DNA of 64,000 nucleotides from Collinsella sp. (GCA_019414055.1 DXMV01000026.1:22380-86379), one strand, 5' to 3'. Counted from the first letter of the stretch, positions 8,323 through 17,516 are shown. The notes: generated by a model not told the origin, from the sequence alone. Translations and numbers: made by a program.

Positions 8323-8352
8323 TGTGACAAAGGGACTGCCCCCTCGTCACAT
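8322..8352. repeat. Stop-adjacent palindrome, copy R1
   Basis: ATGTGAC-N17-GTCACAT, beginning in the HAD stop codon. The loop reads AAAGGGACTGCCCCCTC, sharing AAAGGGAC with copies R2-R5. Confidence 0.7.
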
Positions 8353-8373
8353 CCAAAATATTGCCTTTACGTG

Positions 8374-8422
8374 TTGATACACACGGTGTGCAATAATACT
8401 CGCACTGTGCAATAGCGCACAG
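8374..8422. promoter_or_regulatory. Promoter/operator region of the second TetR-type gene
   Basis: Two nearby inverted repeats, CACAC-G-GTGTG (8380-8390) and CTGTGC-AATAGC-GCACAG (8405-8422), share the direct repeat TGTGCAATA. TTGATA at 8374 and TAATACT at 8394 are promoter-like but spaced only 14 bases. The gene starts 22 bases further on, so autoregulation is likely. Confidence 0.5.
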
Positions 8423-8443
8423 GCTGAGTAACAAGGAGGACGC

Positions 8444-9154
8444 TTGTCCCAGCTCGAGAAATGCGACCGCCGGTCTCTTCGCTCGCAGCGTGCCCTTCGC
8501 CAGGCACTTGCCAGCGAGCTTGCCGAAAGCGGCGATCTTTCGCGCATTAACGTCGCGTCGCTCACCGATCGCGCTGGCCTTACGCGCCGCACGTTCTATT
8601 CGCACTACCGCGATATCCCCGACTTTATCAATCAAATCGAGGACGGCTTGCTGGCTGAGATCCGTGAACGCATTGAGCTTATCACCGCAGCTCAGCTGCC
8701 TGATCTCTATCACAACATCGATGAGCTCGAGCCGGCGCCCGGTTCGGTTGAGCTGCTGCGTTATCTTGCGGCCAACCGCGACTTAATCGGTGCGCTGCTG
8801 GGTCCGGGCGGCGACCAGGCCTTTATTAAAAGGATTATCGACACTGCGCGTGAGGCTGTGGTGCCGCGTGCGCAGACGGGCATTTTGGGCCTGGCGCTGG
8901 GCACGTTCTTTGACTACTACGTCACCTATGTCGTGAGTGCCGAGGTCGGCATGATTCAGCGCTGGTTTGAGCGTGGGCTCACCGAATCGCCCGAGGCCAT
9001 GGCGCGCATTATGACGGTGCTCGCTTTTGTGCGCCCTGGTGACCTGTATGGCCAACCCATCGATATCAACGTGCCGGAATACGGCATGAAGCTATTGAAC
9101 TTGCAGCTCGAGGACGCGGTCGACGCCGCCGCAGCCGTCGAGTCCAACAACTAA
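8444..9154 (+). CDS. TetR/AcrR-family transcriptional regulator
   Basis: A 236-residue regulator. The N-terminal helix-turn-helix is RSLRSQRALRQALASELAES, VASLTDRAGLTRRTFYSHYR (residues about 7-52); the remainder is the ligand/dimer domain with LALGTFFDYYVTYVVSAEVG. The TTG start at 8444 is supported by AAGGAGG five bases upstream; no closer ATG fits. The activase gene starts 11 bases after its stop with its own AGGAG, so regulator and activase form an operon and the regulator probably controls that operon through the inverted repeats upstream. The effector could be an acyl-CoA or fatty acid, but that is inference from the neighbour only. Confidence 0.88.
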   Translation: MSQLEKCDRRSLRSQRALRQALASELAESGDLSRINVASLTDRAGLTRRTFYSHYRDIPDFINQIEDGLLAEIRERIELITAAQLPDLYHNIDELEPAPGSVELLRYLAANRDLIGALLGPGGDQAFIKRIIDTAREAVVPRAQTGILGLALGTFFDYYVTYVVSAEVGMIQRWFERGLTESPEAMARIMTVLAFVRPGDLYGQPIDINVPEYGMKLLNLQLEDAVDAAAAVESNN

Positions 9155-9165
9155 GAGGAGAGACA

Positions 9166-12100
9166 ATGAGCAAACTCGTCGAGGGCATCAAGGATCGTGT
9201 GGTCGCTGCCGCACGCGAGGCCGCGCCCGCCGTGGTGGACGCGGCCCAGAAGGCCGCGACCGCGGCAGCCGAGAAAGTTGCCGAGGCAGTTGCCGATGCC
9301 AAGAACGCGGCAGGGGAGGCGTCCGTCACTAGCGAGCCCACCGCCGCCGCTGAGCCCATAGCCGCCGCCCACGCCCCCGAAGGCGCGATCTTCAACCCCG
9401 AGGCCGCCCGCGGCAACCTGCACCTGGGCATCGACGTGGGCTCCACCACCGTTAAGCTCGCCGTGCTCAACGACGACAACCAGATCGTCTACGCCAAGTA
9501 CCAGCGCCATCACACCGACGTCCGTGCCTGCGCCCGCGACCTGTTCGAGGGTGCCGCGACCGTGCTGCCGACGGCCCAGATGACCTGCGCCATTACCGGC
9601 TCGGGCGGCCTGCTGCTGTCCCAGTGGCTCGACCTGGAGTTTGTCCAGGAGGTCATCGCCAGCAAACGCGCCGTCGAGACCCTTATCCCGGCCACCGACG
9701 TCGCCATCGAGCTGGGCGGCGAGGACGCCAAGATCATCTACTTCGACAACGGCATTGAGCAGCGCATGAACGGCACCTGCGCCGGCGGTACGGGCGCGTT
9801 CATCGACCAGATGGCAACCCTGCTCCACACCGATGCCAGCGGCCTCAACGAGCTCGCGGCCAACGCCACCACCATCTATCCCATCGCCAGCCGCTGCGGC
9901 GTTTTTGCCAAGACCGACGTGCAGCCGCTGCTCAATGAGGGCGCCCGCCCCGAGGACGTGGCCGCCTCCATCTTCCAGGCGGTCGTGACCCAGACCATCT
10001 CGGGTCTGGCGTGCGGCCGTCCCATCCGCGGCAACGTCGCCTTCCTGGGCGGCCCGCTGCAGTATCTCTCCGAGCTGCGCCACCGCTTCTATCTCACGCT
10101 CAACCTGGACGAGGAGCACCGTATTGTGCCCCAAAACGCCCACCTGTTTGTGGCGAGCGGCGCCGCCATGGCGCACGAGTCCTACAAGCTCAGCACGTTC
10201 CCGCAGCTCATCGAGGCTATCGACAGCTTGGGCGACACGCAGGGTGCTGAGGTCGAGCGCCTGGACCCGCTCTTTGCCACCGACGAGGACTTTGCCGAGT
10301 TCAAGGGTCGCCACGACACCGAGGTCGTCCCCAAGGGCAAGCTCGACGGCTACACCGGCCGTGTGTTCATCGGCATCGACGCCGGTTCCACCACCATGAA
10401 GGCCGCGCTCGTGGGCGAGGACGGCCAGCTGCTGCACACCTGGTACGGCAACAACAACGGCGACATCCTGGGCACGGCCAAGGTCATCATGGCCGATTTC
10501 TACAACCACATCCCTGCGGGCTGTACCATCGGCCACGTGACCACCACGGGCTACGGCGAGGCGCTGCTCATCGAGGCCCTCAAGGCCGATTCCGGCGAGA
10601 TCGAGACCGTCGCGCACCTGCGCGGCGCCAAGGCTTTCCTGCCCGGCGTCGAGTTCATCCTGGACATTGGCGGCCAGGACATGAAGTGCCTGCGTGTGAA
10701 GGACGGCGTCATCGAGCACATCATGCTCAACGAGGCCTGCTCGTCGGGCTGCGGCAGCTTTATCGAGAGTTTCGCCGTGTCTATGAACATGGACGTGCGC
10801 GCGTTTGCCGATGCCGCCATCCATGCCAAGGCCCCCGTCGACCTGGGCAGCCGCTGCACGGTCTTTATGAACTCGCGCGTCAAGCAGGCGCAAAAGGAAG
10901 GCGCCACGGTGGGCGACATTGCGGCCGGCCTGTCTTATTCCGTCATCAAGAATGCCCTGTTCAAGGTCATTAAGCTGCGCGACCCCAAGGAGATCGGCAG
11001 TCAGGTGATCGTCCAAGGCGGCACCTTTATGTCCGACGCCACGCTGCGCGCGTTCGAGCAGCTCACCGGTGTTCACGCCGTGCGCCCCGACATCGCCGGC
11101 TGTATGGGCGCCTACGGTGCGGCCCTGCTCGCCCGCGATCGCGCCGGCGCCGACGGCACCTCGACCATCCTTTCGGCCGAGGACATCGCGCACCTCACCG
11201 TGACGCAAAAGCACGTCCGCTGCGGACGTTGCTCCAACAACTGCCAGCTTACCGTCAACGATTTTGGCGGCGGCAGGCGCTTCATTACCGGCAACCGCTG
11301 CGAGAAGGGCGCCGGCCACAAAAAGCAAAAGACCGAGGCCCCCAACCTCTTCAAAAAGAAAAACGAGCTGCTGTTTAACCGCGAGGTGCTGAGCCCCGAC
11401 GAGGCCCCGCGCGGCACCGTCGGCATCCCCCGCGCCCTCAACATGTACGAGAACTACCCCTTCTGGCACGCGTTCTTTACGCGTCTGGGCTTTAGCGTGC
11501 AACTGTCCGACCAGTCGAGCAAAAAGACCTACCAGGCGGGTATCGAGTCCATGCCGTCCGAGAGCGTGTGCTATCCGGCAAAGATGAGCCACGGCCACGT
11601 GATGAACCTTATCGACCGTGACGTCGACTTCATCTGGATGCCGTGCGTGCGCTGGGAGCGCAAAGAGGATCCGACGGCCGGTAACTGCTACAACTGCCCC
11701 ATCGTTATGAGCTACCCCACGGCGCTGGCGCTCAACATTGATGAGATCCGCGAGCAGAACATCGAGTTCCTGTACCCGTTTGTGCCCTATCACGACAAGA
11801 CCGAGCTCAAGCGCCGTCTGTATCAGGTGCTCGCCGTCGACCGCGTGGCCGATGCCGAGGCTGGTCGTGGTCGCGTGCGTGGACCCAAGATCACGCGCTC
11901 CGAGGTCGATGCCGCCGTCAACGCTGCCTTTGAGGCCGATGCGCGTTTCCACGAGGACATCCAGACCATGGGCGAGGAGGCTCTTAAGTGGGTCGAGGAC
12001 CACGGCGGCCACGGCATCGTGCTCGCCGGTCGTCCCTACCATAACGACCCCGAGATCAACCATGCCCTGCCCGAGCTTATCTCGAGCTTTGGCTTTGCGG

Positions 12101-13947
12101 TCTTTACCGAGGATTCGCTCGCGCATCTGATTAAGCCCGAGCGTCCGATTCGCGTCGTCGACCAGTGGATGTACCACAGCCGCCTGTACGCGGTCGCCCG
12201 TTTTGTGACGATGCGCAACGACCTGGACCTGATCCAGCTCAACTCCTTCGGCTGCGGCTTGGACGCCCTGACCACCGACCAGGTGCAGGAGATTCTGGAA
12301 GCCAGCGGCAAGATCTACACCGTGCTCAAGATCGATGAGGTGTCCAACCTGGGCGCCGCGCGCATCCGCATCCGCTCGCTCATGGCCGCGCTTAAGGACC
12401 AGGAGGCCGAGCGCTTGGCCGAGGCCACGGCCGCGGGCGAGGCCTACGAGCAGGGCGATGCCGCGCCGGTGGCGCCCTCCACGGATGCCCCCGCGTTCGC
12501 GAGCCGCAAGTACACGTTTGAGGCGCAGCGCGAGAGTGCTTCGACCGCGTGGCCCAAGGTGCCCTTTACCGAGCAGATGCGCGAGGAGGGCTACACCATC
12601 CTGTGCCCGCAGATGGCGCCGATCCACTTTGACCTGGTTAAAGAGGTGTTCCGCGGTGCCGGCTACAACTTGGAGCTGCTGCCCTCGACCGATCACGATG
12701 CCGTCGAGGCCGGTCTGCGCTATGTGAACAATGACATCTGCTATCCGTCGATCCTGGTGACCGGCCAGATCATGGAGGCCATCGAGAGCGGTCGGTACGA
12801 CCTGTCCAAGACGGCCGTGGTCATCAGCCAGACCGGCGGCGGCTGCCGTGCCACCAACTACATCGCGCTCATCCGCAAGGCCCTGCGCGAGAGCGGCCAC
12901 CCCGAGATTCCGGTGATCTCGCTTTCGGCCGTGGCGCTCGGCGAGGACAACCCCGGCTTTAAGATTACGCCAGCGCTGCTTAAGCAGGCAGTTTACGCGG
13001 TACTCTTTGGCGACGTGATGATGCAGATGCTCTATCGCTGCCGCCCGTACGAGGCCACGCCCGGCGCTGCCAACGCACTCTACGAGGAGTACATGGCGCG
13101 CGCCCGCAAGCTGGCGCCCAAGTTCAACCGCCACAACTACACCAAGCTGTGCCGTGAGGCCATCCGCGCGTTCGACACTTTGCCGCTCGTGGGCGAGGGT
13201 ACCAAGCCGCGCGTGGGCGTGGTCGGTGAGATCTTGGTCAAGTTCCATCCCACGGCCAACAACCACGTGGTCGACGTTATCGAGCGCGAGGGCTGCGAGG
13301 CCGTGGTGCCGGGCCTGCTCGACTTCTTCCTGTACTCCATGAGCAACGCCGAGCTGCAGAAGGACGAGCTGGGTAGCTCTGCTACCACGCGCGCTGGTAT
13401 GCAGGCGCTCATCAAACTCGTGGACTGGATGCGTACGCCGGTGGAGGAGATGCTCGAAAAGTCCCACCGCTTTGAGGCGCCCGAGCGCATCGGCACCATG
13501 GCGGACAAGGCCCGCACGGTGCTTTCGGTGTGCAACAACATGGGCGAGGGCTGGTTGCTCACGGCCGAGATGCTCGACCTGATCGACCATGGCGCGCCCA
13601 ACATCATCTGCACGCAGCCCTTTGCGTGCCTGCCCAACCACGTGGTGGGTAAGGCTGTGATCAAGGAGCTGCGCCGCCAGCATCCCGAGAGCAACATTGT
13701 CGCGGTGGACTATGATCCCGGTGCGTCCGAGGTCAACCAGCTCAACCGCATTAAGCTCATGATCAGCGTGGCCAAGGAGAACATGCGCGCCGGCAAGGGC
13801 TTTAAGCTCGAGAAGGTGGCACCGCTCGCGATGGACGAGGTCACCGGCCAGATGCGTGCCCACGATGGCTGCGTGAGCTGCGGCTCGGCCAGCGAGGAGG
13901 CCGTGGCATCGGTCGCCGAGCGTCTGGGGCGCGGTATTAAGAAGTAG
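9166..13947 (+). CDS. Fused acyl-CoA dehydratase activase / 2-hydroxyglutaryl-CoA dehydratase-like protein
   Basis: A 1593-residue multidomain protein. After an Ala-rich, poorly conserved leader (1-80) come two ASKHA ATPase domains of the BadF/BadG/HgdC type: GIDVGSTTVKLAVLN (from about 86) and GIDAGSTTMKAALVGEDG (from about 404). The second carries NEACSSGCGSFIESF, including cysteines expected to hold the activator iron-sulfur cluster. A cysteine cluster RCGRCSNNCQLTVNDFGG leads into a DUF2229-like region (VGIPRALNMYENYPFWHAFF, ESVCYPAKMSHGH) and an HgdB/DUF2229-like C-terminal part with ICYPSILVTGQ and a final CVSCGSASEE. Such proteins use ATP to drive electron transfer in reductive or dehydrating acyl-CoA chemistry; the true substrate is unknown. 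It is co-transcribed with the TetR-type gene. Confidence 0.9.
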   Translation: MSKLVEGIKDRVVAAAREAAPAVVDAAQKAATAAAEKVAEAVADAKNAAGEASVTSEPTAAAEPIAAAHAPEGAIFNPEAARGNLHLGIDVGSTTVKLAVLNDDNQIVYAKYQRHHTDVRACARDLFEGAATVLPTAQMTCAITGSGGLLLSQWLDLEFVQEVIASKRAVETLIPATDVAIELGGEDAKIIYFDNGIEQRMNGTCAGGTGAFIDQMATLLHTDASGLNELAANATTIYPIASRCGVFAKTDVQPLLNEGARPEDVAASIFQAVVTQTISGLACGRPIRGNVAFLGGPLQYLSELRHRFYLTLNLDEEHRIVPQNAHLFVASGAAMAHESYKLSTFPQLIEAIDSLGDTQGAEVERLDPLFATDEDFAEFKGRHDTEVVPKGKLDGYTGRVFIGIDAGSTTMKAALVGEDGQLLHTWYGNNNGDILGTAKVIMADFYNHIPAGCTIGHVTTTGYGEALLIEALKADSGEIETVAHLRGAKAFLPGVEFILDIGGQDMKCLRVKDGVIEHIMLNEACSSGCGSFIESFAVSMNMDVRAFADAAIHAKAPVDLGSRCTVFMNSRVKQAQKEGATVGDIAAGLSYSVIKNALFKVIKLRDPKEIGSQVIVQGGTFMSDATLRAFEQLTGVHAVRPDIAGCMGAYGAALLARDRAGADGTSTILSAEDIAHLTVTQKHVRCGRCSNNCQLTVNDFGGGRRFITGNRCEKGAGHKKQKTEAPNLFKKKNELLFNREVLSPDEAPRGTVGIPRALNMYENYPFWHAFFTRLGFSVQLSDQSSKKTYQAGIESMPSESVCYPAKMSHGHVMNLIDRDVDFIWMPCVRWERKEDPTAGNCYNCPIVMSYPTALALNIDEIREQNIEFLYPFVPYHDKTELKRRLYQVLAVDRVADAEAGRGRVRGPKITRSEVDAAVNAAFEADARFHEDIQTMGEEALKWVEDHGGHGIVLAGRPYHNDPEINHALPELISSFGFAVFTEDSLAHLIKPERPIRVVDQWMYHSRLYAVARFVTMRNDLDLIQLNSFGCGLDALTTDQVQEILEASGKIYTVLKIDEVSNLGAARIRIRSLMAALKDQEAERLAEATAAGEAYEQGDAAPVAPSTDAPAFASRKYTFEAQRESASTAWPKVPFTEQMREEGYTILCPQMAPIHFDLVKEVFRGAGYNLELLPSTDHDAVEAGLRYVNNDICYPSILVTGQIMEAIESGRYDLSKTAVVISQTGGGCRATNYIALIRKALRESGHPEIPVISLSAVALGEDNPGFKITPALLKQAVYAVLFGDVMMQMLYRCRPYEATPGAANALYEEYMARARKLAPKFNRHNYTKLCREAIRAFDTLPLVGEGTKPRVGVVGEILVKFHPTANNHVVDVIEREGCEAVVPGLLDFFLYSMSNAELQKDELGSSATTRAGMQALIKLVDWMRTPVEEMLEKSHRFEAPERIGTMADKARTVLSVCNNMGEGWLLTAEMLDLIDHGAPNIICTQPFACLPNHVVGKAVIKELRRQHPESNIVAVDYDPGASEVNQLNRIKLMISVAKENMRAGKGFKLEKVAPLAMDEVTGQMRAHDGCVSCGSASEEAVASVAERLGRGIKK

Positions 13948-13978
13948 ACGGCCCGCTTTGAGCCGGATATAAGACAAA

Positions 13979-14011
13979 CGGGTGGTAGCCGTACCGGCTA
14001 TCACCCGTTTT
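13979..14011 (+). terminator. Rho-independent terminator of the activase gene
   Basis: A 12-bp stem GGGTGGTAGCCG-TAC-CGGCTATCACCC with one G-T pair, followed by GTTTTC, 32 bases after the stop codon. Confidence 0.85.
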
Positions 14012-14064
14012 CACTGGACATATGTTGCGTAAACGCCCCAACTATCACCCTTTGCGAACTTAGA

Positions 14065-14196
14065 TTTCGGAAGTATGCGGCAAAATCTGAATAGGCCGAG
14101 CACACTTGGTATGCCCAAGCTCTGTACCTGCGGTTTTATTTACGGAAAACGGGGGTGTGCTCGAGAGTTTTAAAATTTGCCGCATACTTCTGAAAA
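14065..14196. repeat. 132-bp inverted-repeat element in a 356-bp gene-free gap
   Basis: Left arm 14065-14105 and right arm 14155-14196 are imperfect inverted copies sharing GAAGTATGCGGCAAA and CGAGCACAC. The block AGTATGCGGCAAAATCTGAA recurs with one change at 15364-15383. No coding potential is visible in 14012-14363; the stretch is clearly more AT-rich than the genes around it. Confidence 0.7.
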
Positions 14197-14363
14197 CGAC
14201 GTCTCGGTGGCACCAAAAACTACCCTCGGAACCCTGAGATAATGAACATATGTAGCCGTTTGCCGCAAAATACCGCCCGTTTATAGAACCCACCCCCAGC
14301 GTGCAGCCCTCTTACGGTTGAATAAATACACATCTATGGAATTACGTAAGAGAGGACCGTTCC

Positions 14364-15323
14364 ATGAGCTACAAGACCGTTTGCGTTGCCGGCGGCGGCG
14401 TGCTGGGAAGCCAGATTGCCTTTCAGGCTGCCTACTGCGGCTTTGATGTGACGATTTGGCTGCGCAGCGAGGGCAGCATCGGCCGCACCCAGCCCAAGAT
14501 CGATCATGTGCGCGAGGAGTACATCGCTGCTATCGAGGGTATGGCGGACGGCACGGGCGAGTGGTGCGCCGGTATCGCCGATAGCACCCAGCCCTTCGAC
14601 AAGGAGGCGGCGCTCGCTGCCGTTGAGCGCGCCTACTCCACGCTCAAGCTGGAGCTCGATCTTGCCAAGGCAGTGGTCGACGCCGACCTGGTCATCGAGT
14701 CTATGGCCGAGGACACACAGGCAAAGATCGACTTCTACAAGAAGCTCGCCCCGGCTCTCCCGCAAAAGACCGTCATCGTGACGAACTCCTCCACGCTGCT
14801 GCCGAGCACCTTTGCCAAGTACACTGGTCGCCCCGAAAAGTACCTGTCGCTGCACTTTGCCAACTCCATCTGGAAGAACAACATGACCGAGGTCATGGCA
14901 CAGGACCAAACCGACAAGTGTTACTTCGATGAGCTCGTCGACTTTGCCAACGACATTCGCATGCTGGCGCTTCCCGTCAACAAGGAAAAGAACGGCTACC
15001 TGCTCAACTCCATGCTGGTGCCGTGGCTGCTCTCGGGCCTGGACCTGTACGTCTCGGGCGTCAGCGACCCCAAGAGCATCGACCTCGCATGGACGCGCGG
15101 CACCGGCGCTCCCAAGGGCCCGTTCCGCGTATTCGACACGGTGGGCATCCAGACGGCCTACAACATCGTCATGCAGTATCAGAAAGTCCCGGGCCTGGTG
15201 AGCCCGCTGCTCAAAAAGATGATGATGCCCTACAACTTTAAGGCCATGGCCACCGTCCTCAAGCAGATGCTCGACGAAGGCAAGCTGGGCGAAAGCTCGG
15301 GCGAGGGCTTCTTTACGTACTAA
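14364..15323 (+). CDS. 3-hydroxyacyl-CoA (3-hydroxybutyryl-CoA) dehydrogenase family protein
   Basis: A 319-residue NAD(P)-dependent dehydrogenase. The N-terminal Rossmann fold has VCVAGGGVLGSQIAFQAAYC with the GxGxxG-type loop, then VVDADLVIESMAED and VIVTNSSTLLPSTFA, the usual family strand-loop motifs, and LSLHFANSIWKNNMTEVM containing the catalytic-type His. The C-terminal helical domain ends GEGFFTY, typical of the family. It would interconvert 3-hydroxyacyl-CoA and 3-ketoacyl-CoA, or act on a related hydroxy acid. Its position after the acyl-CoA dehydratase activase fits acyl-CoA metabolism, but a terminator and a repeat element separate them. ATG 14364 has AGAGAGGA upstream. Confidence 0.88.
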   Translation: MSYKTVCVAGGGVLGSQIAFQAAYCGFDVTIWLRSEGSIGRTQPKIDHVREEYIAAIEGMADGTGEWCAGIADSTQPFDKEAALAAVERAYSTLKLELDLAKAVVDADLVIESMAEDTQAKIDFYKKLAPALPQKTVIVTNSSTLLPSTFAKYTGRPEKYLSLHFANSIWKNNMTEVMAQDQTDKCYFDELVDFANDIRMLALPVNKEKNGYLLNSMLVPWLLSGLDLYVSGVSDPKSIDLAWTRGTGAPKGPFRVFDTVGIQTAYNIVMQYQKVPGLVSPLLKKMMMPYNFKAMATVLKQMLDEGKLGESSGEGFFTY

Positions 15324-15363
15324 AAATGATCTCTTGGGGGTGGAAGCGTTGGGGATCTACGGT

Positions 15364-15383
15364 AGTATGCGACAAAATCTGAA
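15364..15383. repeat. Second copy of the AGTATGCGRCAAAATCTGAA block
   Basis: Nearly identical to the left arm at 14071-14090, with one G to A change, and without a nearby inverted partner. It lies in the 288-bp gap after the dehydrogenase. Confidence 0.7.
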
Positions 15384-15417
15384 TTGATCGGGCAAGAGCT
15401 GTAGCGCGCGTTGACGT

Positions 15418-15453
15418 TTGACCAATGGAGCGCAATTGACCAATGGAGCGCAA
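15418..15453. repeat. 18-bp perfect tandem duplication
   Basis: TTGACCAATGGAGCGCAA occurs twice back to back (15418-15435 and 15436-15453), upstream of the small membrane protein gene. Confidence 0.95.
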
Positions 15454-15571
15454 AAATGCACCGTTCGCCGATACTCCTCTCGCGAGTGGTTGCCATATGG
15501 TTTGATGTTGGAAACATATGACTGCCGCCGGGCTGCGGGTGACGTTTGCCCTGATATCGGAGGTGCCAAGT

Positions 15572-15610
15572 ATGTTTCGCGCTCCGTTAAACAAGTATCG
15601 GGCTGGTTAA
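15572..15610 (+). CDS. Possible 12-residue leader peptide
   Basis: ATG 15572 follows a strong ATCGGAGGTG ribosome binding site and encodes MFRAPLNKYRAG, ending in a TAA one base before the ATG of the next gene. That next gene has no convincing site of its own, so re-initiation after this short frame is a plausible way to translate it. The frame is too short to exclude chance. Confidence 0.4.
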   Translation: MFRAPLNKYRAG

Positions 15611-15611
15611 T

Positions 15612-16061
15612 ATGGGCCGCCGTACTATCTCGATAACCCTTGCAGTGGTTTGCCTAGCTGTGCTCCTGGGCGCTATGGGGCAGTTCGCTATAAGTCGAGA
15701 AACATCCTATATGCAGGAATGTGCTTCCGAAGGCTTCGCCATTGATGGTTACTATCGGGATGACAAAACGAGTCGGGAAACCCTGGCTTTTCTTGAGGAG
15801 GACAACTGTCGATGGCAGCTGGTTGACCAAGACGGAATCTGCACAGACGGGCAGTTTAAGCGTACGGATGATCCCAACATTCTGATATTAAAGAATGAAA
15901 ACGGCGAAATATTCGGTACGGTCCACGTGGCGCATATTTCGCGCCGACGCGATCAGGGCTTGCTCTACCTATTTAGAGATACCAAGGTGACCCGTTTTTA
16001 TCTGGTGAGCACCGATCCGGCGTTTATGGTGGAGTCTGGCGATGTCGATGTGGACGGTTGA
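15612..16061 (+). CDS. Hypothetical membrane-anchored protein
   Basis: A 149-residue protein of unrecognised family. Residues about 5-27 (ISITLAVVCLAVLLGAMGQF) form an N-terminal signal anchor without a lipobox; the rest is a polar extracytoplasmic domain with ASEGFAIDGYYRDDKTSRET, two spaced cysteines (about 66 and 76) and RVTRFYLVSTDP-like strands. It may be a small beta-rich secreted domain. Translation probably depends on the short upstream frame ending at 15610. Codon use is more AT-rich than in surrounding genes. No neighbour suggests a role. Confidence 0.55.
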   Translation: MGRRTISITLAVVCLAVLLGAMGQFAISRETSYMQECASEGFAIDGYYRDDKTSRETLAFLEEDNCRWQLVDQDGICTDGQFKRTDDPNILILKNENGEIFGTVHVAHISRRRDQGLLYLFRDTKVTRFYLVSTDPAFMVESGDVDVDG

Positions 16062-16185
16062 TTCACGGCAATAAAATGGCGAGCGGGGCGCGGGTGTGAA
16101 CTGCACCACGCTATTTGCTCGCGTCCGTATCGCGTCTGCGCCTCGTCGTAGCTTGCGTCCGTGCGAGCATTCATCCCGCCCCGCA

Positions 16186-17325
16186 TCACTTCACGTCAAA
16201 CTCCACGCGATCGAGTTCGGGCACATTGAGGTCGATGAGCTTGCGAGCGACGTGGCGGTCGTGTGCCCCGAGCGCCTCGCTTGTCGTCACATGGGCGACA
16301 ATCTCGCGCTCGACGATGCCCTCCTCCTCGCCTTCGGTAGGCGAGGTCTCGACGGCGACGGTGTAGTCCTTAAAGCCTGGCAGCACCGCCGCAAGCTCGC
16401 GCGTGGTCTCGGTGACGCCGTAGCCGTCCTGCACGCCGGCCTGCGCCGAGCCAATGGAACCCGCGGTCATAACGATGCAGGGGATGGCAAAGATCACCGT
16501 GCCCACGATGATGCGGCGGCGCACCTTGCGCGATAGCTCGTCGACCTCGGCATTTTCCTCAGCAGTTACAATGCCGTCGCCGTTCAGGTCGCGCTTGAGC
16601 GGCACGCGCAAAAGAAGCAGCACGGCTTCGGCCGCGAGTGCGATAAAGACCACGTTGATGCCAAACTCGTAAAGCGCCGAGAGAAACAGCGACCCGCTCG
16701 CGATGGCGATGCCGTAACCCGCCGCGCACAGGGGCGGCATGAGCGCGGTCGCCACGGCTACGCCGGCAATGAGCGTGGCAGGTTCCTGATCGCGCGAGTT
16801 GCCCAGGCCACCCGCAAAGCCGCCCGCGAGCGCGACGGCAAGGTCCCACACAGTCGGTGTCGAATTGTCGATGATGGCGGCCGTGGTGGTGCCAAGGGGC
16901 GAGAGCTTAAAGTACAACGTGGACGTGACCAGGCAAAAGGCCATCTGTAGAGCCAAGCCCGCGACGGCTTCGACGGTAATCTCGCGGTCGAGCGTGGCGA
17001 TGCCATATGCCATGGCAAGGACCGATCCCATAAGCGGGCAGATGAGCATGGCACCTACAATGGCGATATCCGAGTCGATATCGAGGCCGATGCTCGCGAT
17101 CAACATAGCAATGATCAGGATGCACAGGTGAGTGCCGGTCAGACGCGCCCCGTTTACAAAGCGTTTGCGAATCACGTGATAGGGCGCGCGCCCCTCGCGA
17201 ATGTTGAATGCCTGCTTAAGGAAACGGGTGGCATTCTCCATGGCCTCGCTGTGTGCAGGGCGTATACCGTGACGACGATGATGACGCTCGCGCAGCCGCT
17301 TGATTTGTTGTTTGTCGAGTTCCAT
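16186..17325 (-). CDS. DUF389 (TIGR00341-like) membrane protein
   Basis: A 379-residue membrane protein of the DUF389 family. After a basic cytosolic N-terminus (KRLRERHHRRHGIRP) come about seven helices with the family motifs IASIGLDIDSDIAIVGAML, ICPLMGSVLAMAYGIA and GVAVATALMPPLCAAGYGIA. Around residue 250 the insert DLNGDGIVTAEENAEVDEL resembles an EF-hand calcium loop. The C-terminal about 100 residues are acidic and extracytoplasmic or cytosolic. The function of the family is unknown. ATG 17325 has GAGG five bases upstream; GTG 17331 is two codons longer. Confidence 0.8.
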   Translation of the reverse strand: MELDKQQIKRLRERHHRRHGIRPAHSEAMENATRFLKQAFNIREGRAPYHVIRKRFVNGARLTGTHLCILIIAMLIASIGLDIDSDIAIVGAMLICPLMGSVLAMAYGIATLDREITVEAVAGLALQMAFCLVTSTLYFKLSPLGTTTAAIIDNSTPTVWDLAVALAGGFAGGLGNSRDQEPATLIAGVAVATALMPPLCAAGYGIAIASGSLFLSALYEFGINVVFIALAAEAVLLLLRVPLKRDLNGDGIVTAEENAEVDELSRKVRRRIIVGTVIFAIPCIVMTAGSIGSAQAGVQDGYGVTETTRELAAVLPGFKDYTVAVETSPTEGEEEGIVEREIVAHVTTSEALGAHDRHVARKLIDLNVPELDRVEFDVK

Positions 17326-17476
17326 GTCCACCTCGTATTGCCGCAGGAACGCGAGTGCGTTCGCAGCATGTACTCTACACCGTGACGGGTGGGGCGGTCA
17401 TCTTGGCATGGAACTTAGGCGAGCAGGCAAAGGAAGACACGCCACAAGCGAGTACTGCCGAGGGTTTCGACAGATA

Positions 17477-17516
17477 CAAAAAAGCGCGGGGCCGGTTTGA
17501 TTCCGACCCCGCGCTC
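17477..17516 (-). terminator. Rho-independent terminator of the OPT gene
   Basis: GC-rich stem 17483-17515 (AGCGCGGGGCCGG / CCGACCCCGCGCT) with a run of A on the + strand at 17477-17483, that is a U-tract in the minus-strand transcript. Confidence 0.9.

Noticed and set aside
9151..14004. A 1617-codon open frame on the minus strand opposite the activase gene
   Set aside because: Its protein is dominated by His/Gly/Leu/Val repeats typical of the antisense of high-GC codons, it has no domain, and the plus strand encodes a clear multidomain enzyme with its own ribosome binding site.
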